From Phenylobacterium sp. (lineage in GTDB: Bacteria; Pseudomonadota; Alphaproteobacteria; Caulobacterales; Caulobacteraceae): a stretch of 64,000 bases of DNA. Positions within the stretch are counted from its first letter, which is position 1. Each line of letters begins with the position of its first letter. This document shows positions 17,993-25,137 of the stretch, in pieces. The stretch is from NCBI GenBank assembly GCA_020402745.1, contig JADBYZ010000009.1:1-64000 (forward strand), in the 5' to 3' direction. The notes under the pieces are model-generated. The model was not told the origin of the DNA. It made no database searches and saw only the letters and a program-made list of their open reading frames with translations. The translations under genes and the position numbers were made by a program.

Positions 17993-18949
17993 ATGACACA
18001 GGTCGTCTCCCCCCATCGGTCCCTCCGACTCCTCGCGGGCATGCTGGCGGTTGTCTGGCTCGGGCTTGCCGGCTGCCAGGGCCGCGAGCGTTCGGACTCA
18101 CCCCCTGAGGCCGGAGACGTGGTGGTGGCCCGGGTAAATGGCGTTCCCGTCTGGACCTCCGACGTCAAGCGCGAGGCTGTCGCCCAAGGCCTGATCGGCG
18201 AGGGCGAGCCTCTGGACCCGGCGTCTGAGCAATTCAGGCGCACCACCGATGAGGTGATCGATCGTCGCCTGCTGGCGGCCGAGGCGTCCAAACGCAAGCT
18301 GGACCGGGACCCCGCTGTCCAGAGGCGGCTCGCCGCCGCCCGGGAGCGGATCCTCGCGGACCTTGTGGTGGACACTACCGTGACGGGCGCCATCAGCGAG
18401 TCCGCCATCCGCAGCCTCTACCAGGAGCAGGTCCGGCTCTCCCGCCAGACCGAGGAGATCCGGGCTCGCCAGATCGTCGTGGCCACCCAGGCCGAGGCGG
18501 ACGCGATCCGCAAGCTGCTGGGCTCGGGCGGATCCTTCGAGGCCCTGGCGATGGAGAGATCGCTGGACGCGGCGACACGTTTCAACGGAGGAGACCTGGG
18601 ATATTTCACCGCCGACATCATGCCCGACTCTTACGAGGCGGTCCTGAAATCCGCCAAGACGGGCCAGACCCTGGGCCCCTTCCCGGTCGAGGGCGGCTGG
18701 GCCCTGGTCAAGGTCGAGGACCGCCGGCCGGAGCAGCCCATCACACTTGAGGCGGCGCGTCCGCAGATCGTCCGCTTCCTGACTTACGACCAGGTCCGGG
18801 ACCTCCTGGAAAAGCTGCGCGGTCAGGCCAAGGTGCAGACCTTCCTGACGACCACGCCGGATGTGCCCGGACAGCCCCGGGAGCCGGCTTCGGGAACGCC
18901 TGCGCCGCAAGACAAACCTCAAGGCAAGACGGAGGGGACCCCGCCATGA
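17993..18949 (+). CDS. Parvulin-type peptidyl-prolyl isomerase lipoprotein
   Basis: ATG at this position gives a lipoprotein signal with lipobox LAGC (Cys28), so the protein is predicted to be anchored in a periplasm-facing membrane. Residues about 40-145 form a SurA/PrsA-like helical domain (VVARVNGVPVWTSDVKREA). A parvulin domain follows (IRARQIVVATQAEADAI, GGDLGYF, TLGPFPVEGGWALVKVEDR). It likely helps folding of outer-membrane proteins exported by the Sec system encoded divergently. The tail is rich in P, G and K. Its stop overlaps the argJ start by ATGA. Confidence 0.88.
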   Translation: MTQVVSPHRSLRLLAGMLAVVWLGLAGCQGRERSDSPPEAGDVVVARVNGVPVWTSDVKREAVAQGLIGEGEPLDPASEQFRRTTDEVIDRRLLAAEASKRKLDRDPAVQRRLAAARERILADLVVDTTVTGAISESAIRSLYQEQVRLSRQTEEIRARQIVVATQAEADAIRKLLGSGGSFEALAMERSLDAATRFNGGDLGYFTADIMPDSYEAVLKSAKTGQTLGPFPVEGGWALVKVEDRRPEQPITLEAARPQIVRFLTYDQVRDLLEKLRGQAKVQTFLTTTPDVPGQPREPASGTPAPQDKPQGKTEGTPP

Positions 18950-20385
18950 GCCGCAAGCCGACGCCGCCGGAGTCCGGGTCCACGCGCCGCCGCGCCGCTC
19001 CCAAGCCCGTGGAGGCTGTGGGCCAGACCCTGGAACGCGCCCTGGACCCGCTGGCCTCCGCCCTCAAGCGCGCCGCCCTGCTGCGGGCTGACCGCCAGTC
19101 GCGGGCCTTTGACAAGCCGGCGGACGCCCCTGTCGCGCCGGCCAAGGGCGCCCTGCCGGTCTCGCCTCTGGCGGTTCCCTTCCCGCACATCCCGCCTATC
19201 GATGGGGTTGAGATCGCCACGGGCCGGGCCGGCTTTTACAAGTCCGAACGCGAGGACCTGCTGGTCATGCGCTTCGCCGAGGGCACGAGCGTCGCCGGCG
19301 TCTTCACCCGCCATGCCGTGGGCTCAGCGCCGGTGGACTGGTGCCAGCGGGCCCTGGCCCAGTCCCAGGGCGAGGACGCCAGGGCCCTGGTGGTCAACGC
19401 CGGCTGCGCCAACGCCTTCACGGGCAAGCCCGGGGCGGACGCCGCCCGGCGGGTCGCCTCGGCGGTGGCCAAGCGGTTCGACTGCCGCCAGCGCGACGTC
19501 ATGCTGGCTTCGACGGGGGTGATCGGCGTGCTGCTGGACGACGCCAAGATCGTCCAACGCCTGCCCGAGGTCGAGACGGCCCTCGTAGCCGACGGCTGGG
19601 CCGGTGGAGCGCGGGCCATCATGACCACCGACACCTTCCCCAAGGGCGCCTTCGCCGAGGCCGAGATCGACGGCAAGACGGTTCGGATCGCTGGCATTTG
19701 CAAGGGCTCGGGCATGATCGCGCCGGACATGGCCACAATGCTGGCCTTCGTCGCCACCGACGCCGACATCGCCCCCAAGGCCCTGCAGACCCTGGCCAGC
19801 CTCTACACGCGCTCCACCTTCAACTGCGTGACGGTGGACGGCGACCGCTCGACCAACGACACCCTCCTCCTGTTCGCCACCGGCCAGTCCGAGGCCCCGC
19901 GCATCAGCCGCGCGGGCGACCGGCGTCTCGCGGACTTCCGGGAGAAGCTCGAGGCGGTCCTGCTGGACCTGGCCCTGCAGTTGGTGCGGGACGGGGAGGG
20001 GGCGACCAAGTTCGTGCGCATCAATGTCTCCGGCGCCGAAAGCCCCGCCTCGGCGCGCAAGATCGCCCGGACCATCGCCGAGAGCCCCCTGGTCAAGACC
20101 GCCTTCGCCGGCGAGGACGCCAACTGGGGTCGGATCGTCATGGCGGTTGGCCGGGCGGACGAGCCCATCGACCGGACGCGCCTCAAGGTCCAGTTCGGCC
20201 CCCTGGTCGCCGCACAGGACGGCCTCATCGCGCCGACCTACGACGAGGCGAAGATGAGCGCGTACATGAAGAAGGACGAGCTGGAGGTCAGCGTCGACGT
20301 CGGCGTCGGACGGGGTTCGGCGACCATCTGGACCTGCGATTTGACCAAGCAGTACGTGGCGATCAACGGGGACTACCGGAGCTAG
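18946..20385 (+). CDS. argJ: Bifunctional glutamate N-acetyltransferase / N-acetylglutamate synthase
   Basis: ArgJ recycles the acetyl group of N-acetylornithine to glutamate in arginine synthesis. The autocleavage site is present: KGSGMIAPDMA followed by Thr264 in TMLAF, the nucleophile that starts the beta chain. GWAGGARAIMTTDTFPK also matches the family. The chain is 479 residues, against about 400 for typical ArgJ, because some 68 residues rich in K, R, P and A precede the conserved start VSPLAVPFP. ATGA overlap with the parvulin gene indicates coupled translation. An internal start near the conserved region cannot be excluded. Confidence 0.96.
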   Translation: MSRKPTPPESGSTRRRAAPKPVEAVGQTLERALDPLASALKRAALLRADRQSRAFDKPADAPVAPAKGALPVSPLAVPFPHIPPIDGVEIATGRAGFYKSEREDLLVMRFAEGTSVAGVFTRHAVGSAPVDWCQRALAQSQGEDARALVVNAGCANAFTGKPGADAARRVASAVAKRFDCRQRDVMLASTGVIGVLLDDAKIVQRLPEVETALVADGWAGGARAIMTTDTFPKGAFAEAEIDGKTVRIAGICKGSGMIAPDMATMLAFVATDADIAPKALQTLASLYTRSTFNCVTVDGDRSTNDTLLLFATGQSEAPRISRAGDRRLADFREKLEAVLLDLALQLVRDGEGATKFVRINVSGAESPASARKIARTIAESPLVKTAFAGEDANWGRIVMAVGRADEPIDRTRLKVQFGPLVAAQDGLIAPTYDEAKMSAYMKKDELEVSVDVGVGRGSATIWTCDLTKQYVAINGDYRS

Positions 20386-20799
20386 CCTCCGACTGACCTC
20401 CTCATCTGGCCCCCCAATTCCTCTTCACTGGGAGAGGTGGACCGGAGTAGCGCCCCGGGACGGAGCAACCATGTTTCATGCGGGCATGTCTTTGACCCAG
20501 GGGTGGCCAGTGTCTTGGGCATGAGCGCCTGCAGCGAGGTCATCCCGTGCAGCCTCTCGGGCCGCCCTGACCGGAGCCTCCGGCGCGCGCGCGGGCTCAT
20601 CGCCTGCCATTCGTGAAGTCGGACCCGCCGGATCGCCGCCGTTCGTTCAGTGCGCAGACCGTTCGTGCAGGATTTCCGGGGCGCCGCCCGCCGCCTGTGC
20701 ATCGCGTGTCGACGCGGTCTGGGGCCCTTCCTAGCTTTCCCGCACGCCGAACGGGCCTGTCGCCCGATGCAGCGGCGACTTCCGGCTAGGAGATCAGAG
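20386..20799. other. Intergenic stretch without a supported gene
   Basis: No frame here shows recognisable protein sequence. At 20416-20440 a degenerate copy of the stem CCTC...GAGG seen in the intergenic repeats at 25081 is present (AATTCCTCTTCACTGGGAGAGGTGG pattern). The last 15 bases hold the AGGAG ribosome site for the hydrolase gene. The rest shows nothing I can assign. Confidence 0.5.
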
Positions 20800-22515
20800 A
20801 TGAAGATAGGGGTCTGGCTTGCAGCGTGTCTGGGACTGCTGTTGGCGGCGTGTGGCGGCGGCGGTTCGGTCAGTGCGTCCAAACCCGATGCCGATGTTGT
20901 CGGGGTGGAACAGTTCCGCAAGGCGGCGGCTGGCCATCGGGTTCTTGAGTACAAGGTGAAGGGCGCCGACGGCACCAACCTGGCGACCTATGTCTACCTG
21001 CCGAAGGAGGGCGCCGGGCCCTTTCCCGTGCTGGTCATGCGCACGCCCTACGAACTGCCGATCACCCCCGTAAGCGGCTTTCCCGAAGACCACCCGAACG
21101 CCGAGATCGAGGCCAAGGAGACGGACGTGGGCTGGACCGAGGCGACCGACCGCGGCTATGCGCTGGTGGTCCAGTTCGTGCGCGGCCGCTATGAGTCCGA
21201 CGGCCTCTTCAGCCTCTTCCTCAACGAGGTGGCGGACGGCGACGCCCTCCTCCGCTGGGTCGAGAAGCAACCCTGGTCCAACGGGAAGATCGGCGTGTTC
21301 GGCGACTCCGCCAGCGGGAACGTCTCCCTGCAGGCCGCCGCCTCCGGCCGGGCGTCTGTGCGGGCGGTCTATGCGCAGGCGACCTCGCCCGACTTTGTCG
21401 GCGGCGTGATCTTCCCGGAGGGGCGGATCAAGTGGGAGGCTCTGTTGCCCTGGGTGCTGGATCAGTCCACCGAGAACAGCAAGGACCACGACGCCCGGCT
21501 GGGCCTGACGCCGCAAAAAATCCTTGAGCTCCAGGAAGCGGCGAACGAGGCGCTTGAGGAGATGACCGAAGCCGTCATAGAGGGCGATCCCAGCGCTTCC
21601 AGCTGGTGGACACGGGCCATCACGTCCGACTTCCCCATCGTCAGCCAGCTGCAGCCGCGCTGGGGCGCCCTGCTCGCCGCGGGAAGCACCGCCTCCTCGC
21701 GCGCCGCGCAGGATGTCACCGACCGCATCACCGCGCCGACGCTGCACGTCTCGTTGTGGCACGACTTCTTCCAGGAGAGCGCCTTCAAGTCCTACGGGCG
21801 CATGCAGGCGGCGCGCGGCAATCAGAAGCTGATCGTGCTGGACGGAACCCACTATGACGTCGACGACCCGGAGCTTTGGCCCTCGCGACCGATGTTCGAC
21901 TGGTTCGATTACTGGCTGAAGGGCTCCAACAACGGCGTCGCGGGGTGGCCCACCGTCCAGTACCGGGTCGCCGGCAAGCCGGAGGCCGGGCTGCGGACCT
22001 CAGCCACCTGGCCCCCCGCCGCCGCCGTCGTGCAGACCCGCCAGCTGGCGGCGCCGTCGAAGACGCTGACGATCGATCCGACCCGGCCGGCTCCCAGCCT
22101 CGGCGGCAGTCACCTGAGGTTGCCCTCTGGCATGGAGGACCAACAGCCCCTGTTGGCGCGCGCCGATGTGGTGGAGCTGCCCGGCGCCCCGCTGGACAAA
22201 AAGGCCCTGATGACGGGCTCGGCCAGCGCCACCCTGCAGGTGCTCGAGTCCGGCGGCGGCGACATCGTCGTCAAGCTTGTCGATCGGCGCCCCGATGGCG
22301 AGGTGCGACTGCTGCGCGAAACCGTCGTCGTGCTGGGCGGTGCAGGCTCTGTCACGGTGAACTTCTCGGGACTGGCCTATGAGTTCGACGCCGGCAGCGC
22401 GCCGGGCCTGCTCATCGCCGGGGCTTCGCTGCCGGCCTTCCGGTCGGTGACGCCGCCCCTGTCGGGCCAGGTGCGGCTGGGCGCGGCCCAACTGCGGCTG
22501 CCGCTGTCGCCCTGA
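20800..22515 (+). CDS. CocE/NonD family hydrolase, lipoprotein
   Basis: The ATG preceded by AGGAG gives a lipoprotein signal, MKIGVWLAACLGLLLAAC, with lipid-modified Cys18. The alpha/beta-hydrolase part has GDSASGN with nucleophile Ser170 and a later His in LDGTHYDVDDPELWP. The C-terminal third is a beta-sandwich of X-Pro dipeptidyl-peptidase type (ATLQVLESGGGDIVVKLVD). CocE/NonD enzymes cleave esters or peptides, including glutaryl-7-ACA and cocaine analogues; the substrate here is unknown. A long hairpin follows the stop. Confidence 0.85.
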   Translation: MKIGVWLAACLGLLLAACGGGGSVSASKPDADVVGVEQFRKAAAGHRVLEYKVKGADGTNLATYVYLPKEGAGPFPVLVMRTPYELPITPVSGFPEDHPNAEIEAKETDVGWTEATDRGYALVVQFVRGRYESDGLFSLFLNEVADGDALLRWVEKQPWSNGKIGVFGDSASGNVSLQAAASGRASVRAVYAQATSPDFVGGVIFPEGRIKWEALLPWVLDQSTENSKDHDARLGLTPQKILELQEAANEALEEMTEAVIEGDPSASSWWTRAITSDFPIVSQLQPRWGALLAAGSTASSRAAQDVTDRITAPTLHVSLWHDFFQESAFKSYGRMQAARGNQKLIVLDGTHYDVDDPELWPSRPMFDWFDYWLKGSNNGVAGWPTVQYRVAGKPEAGLRTSATWPPAAAVVQTRQLAAPSKTLTIDPTRPAPSLGGSHLRLPSGMEDQQPLLARADVVELPGAPLDKKALMTGSASATLQVLESGGGDIVVKLVDRRPDGEVRLLRETVVVLGGAGSVTVNFSGLAYEFDAGSAPGLLIAGASLPAFRSVTPPLSGQVRLGAAQLRLPLSP

Positions 22516-22568
22516 GTGCGCCCCGGCCCTCCGCGCGAGGGCCGTTCGCCTCCCCGCGGAGCGCAAGG

Positions 22569-22608
22569 GGGGCCGGGCCCGGCGGATCAAACCGCCGAGC
22601 CCGGCCCC
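22569..22608 (+). terminator. Hairpin after CocE hydrolase gene
   Basis: GGGGCCGGGC, a 2-base bulge, GGCGG, the loop ATCAAA, CCGCC, a 2-base bulge and GCCCGGCCCC form a 15-pair stem 54 bases after the stop. No T-run follows, so intrinsic termination is likely but not certain. Confidence 0.55.
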
Positions 22609-22708
22609 TCCGACGTTTCCGGCCGCAGGGCGCCCTGATCGCCCACTTCCCCCCTCCGCCCCGCCGTGACAGACTTCGCGCCTCATTCCACCCACAGGAG
22701 GCCCGCGC

Positions 22709-22915
22709 ATGACGCTGACGGTGCAGAGGCGGTTTGTCACGCCGGAGCCGGACGAGACCCTGGAGGCCCTGGCGGCGCGGGCCCTGCCGGGCGTGGCGCT
22801 GGACGAGGCGATGGATCGCATCCGGGGCTGGAACCTGCACATCTTCGCCATGCGCAAGCCGCGCGGCCTGTTGCTGGGCGGCGACGTGGTGTTTGTCGAG
22901 CCGCCGCTGTCGTGA
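22709..22915 (+). CDS. Small protein with LysM-like features
   Basis: This 68-residue protein is MTLTVQRRFVTPEPDETLEA onward, with GWNLHIF and then GLLLGGDVVFVEPP. The pattern of a short helix, a G-N turn and a late L-GD-V-PP strand is reminiscent of LysM or phage tail protein X domains. No signal peptide is visible. ACAGGAGG lies 8 bases before ATG. Its TGA overlaps the GTG start of the next small gene. Function is unknown. Confidence 0.6.
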   Translation: MTLTVQRRFVTPEPDETLEALAARALPGVALDEAMDRIRGWNLHIFAMRKPRGLLLGGDVVFVEPPLS

Positions 22916-23145
22916 GCGGGGAGACGGTGTCCGGCGAGGCTGTGGTGCTGGGGGCCGAGGTCACGGCCGGGCACGACGGCGAGGCCGAGCTGACCCTGAC
23001 CGTACGCTTCGAGAACGGCGTGGTGGCGCCGGTGGTGCTGGATTCCGAAGCCGGCTTCGAGGCCCTGGCCGCCTGTGGCGCGGCCTCGGCGGCGGAGCTG
23101 GCCGGCCAGCCCTGGCGGCGGGTGATCGCGGGCCTGGCGCGCTAA
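22912..23145 (+). CDS. Small hypothetical protein
   Basis: The GTG overlaps the stop of the preceding gene (GTGA), giving 77 residues: GEAVVLGAEVTAGHDGEAEL, TLTVRFENGVVAPVVLDSEAGFE, and an Ala-rich end with WRRVIAGLAR. The alternating hydrophobics in the first half suggest a small beta sheet. I recognise no family. The tight coupling to the LysM-like gene argues that the two work together. The stop is followed at once by the palindromic intergenic repeat. Confidence 0.55.
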   Translation: MSGETVSGEAVVLGAEVTAGHDGEAELTLTVRFENGVVAPVVLDSEAGFEALAACGAASAAELAGQPWRRVIAGLAR

Positions 23146-23151
23146 CTCTCA

Positions 23152-23214
23152 ATTGCTCCCCCAAGGGGGAGCTCCGACCGAAGGTCGGTGAGGGGGTCTG
23201 CGGAGCCGCCGTCT
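23152..23214 (+). repeat. Palindromic intergenic repeat, copy A
   Basis: ATTGCTCCCCCAAGGGGGAG forms one hairpin. CCGACC-GAA-GGTCGG forms a second, followed by GAGGGGGTC and then GGAGCCGCCGT. The same plan recurs inverted at 25001-25069 and in part at 25081-25130. It lies between the small-protein pair and the aminoacylase gene. Confidence 0.75.
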
Positions 23215-23289
23215 GGACACGCCGGGAGGAAGGGCTTGCCCGGGCGGGGTTTCGCGGTCGAGTATATGGGCAGGCACGGGAGGCGCGGC

Positions 23290-24960
23290 ATGTACGACCT
23301 GGTGATCCGCAATGCGCGGGTGGTGGACGGCACGGGGGCGCCCGCCTTCGCCGGCGAAGTGGCGGTGAAGGACGGCAGGATCGCCGCCCTGGGGCCGAAG
23401 GTGGAGGGCCAGGCGCGGGCGGAGATGGACGCCGGCGGCAAGGCCGTGGCGCCCGGCTTCATCGACCCGCACACCCATTTCGATGTCCAGCTCTTGTGGG
23501 ACGGGGCGGCCAAGCCCAGCCTGGAGCATGGCGTCACCTCCATCATCCCGGGCAACTGCTCGCTGTCCATGGCGCCCCTGCGGGCCGGTGACCGGCCGGC
23601 GGTGATCGGCATGTTCCAGCAGATCGAGGAACTACCGCCCGAGGCCTTCACACTCGCCTTCGACTGGACCTGGGAGGACTGGGAAGGCTATCGGCGCGCC
23701 CTGGAAAAGGGGCTGGCCATCAATGTCGCCCCCCTGGTGGGGCACAGCGTCATCCGCGTCTGGGTGATGGGCCCTGAGGCCAACCAGCGCGCGGCGCGGC
23801 CCGACGAGATCGCCGCCATGCAGGGCGTGCTGCGCCAGTGCCTGGAGGCCGGGGCCATCGGCCTGTCGACCAGCTTTGTCGACGTGGACGAGAACGCACG
23901 GCCCGTGCCCAGCCGCTTCGCCCAGTTTGCCGAGCTGGACGCCCTGTGCGCCGTACTGGGCGAGTTCGGCCGGATGCTGCAGATCGTGCCGGAGTTCTAC
24001 GACGCCGACATCACCATCGCCCGGATCGACCAGCTGGCCGAGTTGAGCCTGAAGCATGGCATCCCCACCACCTACTCGCCGGTGTTCGACAACCGCCAGA
24101 CGCCGGCCAGCGTGGACCGGATCCTGAACCGCTCGGCCGAGCAGTTCGCTCGCGGCGCCCGGGTCTGGCCGCAGATGCAGACCCGGCCCATCGACATCAG
24201 CTTCTCCCTCCTGCGGCCCAGCCTGTTTTTCGCCCGCCTGCCCCGCTGGGTGCGGGTGCTGCGCCAGCCCCTGGAAGCGCGGATCGCCTCCCTTACCGAC
24301 CCGGAGACGGTGGCGCGCATGGTGGAGGACGCCGGCCCCGACGGCGGCGAGCGCCTGATGGGCCGGCTGGTGGTGCGCGGCGGCGGCGAGGCCCCGGCCC
24401 ACCTGGCGGGCAAGACCCTGAAGGAGATCGCCGACGCCCGCGGCCAGTCCTGCGCCCTGGCCCTGATCGAGGTGTCGCTGGAGCATGGCCTGGACGTGGC
24501 CTTCTTGTCGGCCAATGGCGGCCACGACAACACCGACCGCATCGGCCCCCTGCTGGCCCGGCCCGATGTTCACATCGGCGCAGGCGACGGCGGGGCGCAC
24601 CTGGCCTCCTTCGCCACCTACGGCGACACTGGCTACCTGTTCAGCGAGTTCGTGCGCGGGACGGGGGCCCTGACCCTGGAGCAGGCGGTGGCCAAGATCA
24701 CAGGCGAGACCGCGGCCATCTGGGGCCTGAAGGATCGCGGCCTGCTCAAGCCCGGCCACGCCGCCGACATCGTGGTGTTCGACCCCGACCGCATCGCCCG
24801 CGGTGAGGAGCGCCCCGTCTTCGACATGCCCGGCGACGGCATGCGCTACACTCGGGACTCCGTGGGGGTGGAGGCGGTGCTGGTCAATGGCGAACTCGCC
24901 TGGACCCCGGCCGGTTACACCGACGCCAAGGCCGGCCGCATCTGCGAGATGGCGGGGTAG
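23290..24960 (+). CDS. N-acyl-D-amino-acid deacylase family amidohydrolase
   Basis: The 556-residue cytosolic enzyme starts MYDLVIRNARVVDGTG and has the metal motif GFIDPHTHFDVQ near residue 60. Later features are IPGNCSLSMAPLR, HSVIRVWVMG and GAGDGGAHLASF, all typical of D-aminoacylases. These enzymes use zinc to hydrolyse N-acyl-D-amino acids. The C-terminus returns to the urease-like beta domain (VEAVLVNGELAWTPAG). The start at this ATG fits the conserved VIRNA strand; earlier in-frame ATGs overlap a repeat. The gene is bracketed by related palindromic repeats. Confidence 0.9.
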   Translation: MYDLVIRNARVVDGTGAPAFAGEVAVKDGRIAALGPKVEGQARAEMDAGGKAVAPGFIDPHTHFDVQLLWDGAAKPSLEHGVTSIIPGNCSLSMAPLRAGDRPAVIGMFQQIEELPPEAFTLAFDWTWEDWEGYRRALEKGLAINVAPLVGHSVIRVWVMGPEANQRAARPDEIAAMQGVLRQCLEAGAIGLSTSFVDVDENARPVPSRFAQFAELDALCAVLGEFGRMLQIVPEFYDADITIARIDQLAELSLKHGIPTTYSPVFDNRQTPASVDRILNRSAEQFARGARVWPQMQTRPIDISFSLLRPSLFFARLPRWVRVLRQPLEARIASLTDPETVARMVEDAGPDGGERLMGRLVVRGGGEAPAHLAGKTLKEIADARGQSCALALIEVSLEHGLDVAFLSANGGHDNTDRIGPLLARPDVHIGAGDGGAHLASFATYGDTGYLFSEFVRGTGALTLEQAVAKITGETAAIWGLKDRGLLKPGHAADIVVFDPDRIARGEERPVFDMPGDGMRYTRDSVGVEAVLVNGELAWTPAGYTDAKAGRICEMAG

Positions 24961-25000
24961 GGGCCCTGATCTGATCACGGCGCCATGCGGCGGGGCCGGA

Positions 25001-25069
25001 GGGGGTCTGCTGAGCCGCCGTTGACCCCCTCAGTCAGCTTCGCTGACAGCTCCCCCTTGGGGGAGCAAT
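25001..25069 (-). repeat. Palindromic intergenic repeat, copy B (inverted)
   Basis: Read on the minus strand it repeats copy A: ATTGCTCCCCCAAGGGGGAG, then GTCAGC-GAA-GCTGAC, GAGGGGGTC and a CGGCGGCTC tail. The second stem differs from copy A on both sides yet still pairs, so the structure is conserved. Confidence 0.8.
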
Positions 25070-25080
25070 GGGCTCCGTAA

Positions 25081-25130
25081 TTCCTCCCCCCAGGGGGAGG
25101 TGGCGCGCGAAGCGCGTCGGAGGGGGTCAC
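25081..25130 (+). repeat. Palindromic intergenic repeat, copy C
   Basis: TCCTCCCCCCAGGGGGAGG is followed by GCGCGC-GAA-GCGCG and GGAGGGGGTC. This has the same two-hairpin plan and the same GAA loop as copies A and B but a third stem sequence. It lies directly after the efflux operon's terminal stop. Confidence 0.7.
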
Positions 25131-25137
25131 GGGACTG

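Noticed and set aside
20382..20978. Minus-strand frame spanning the gap before the CocE gene
   Set aside because: It runs into the start of the lipoprotein gene and shows only low-complexity R/S/P sequence; a few residues overlap a degenerate repeat.
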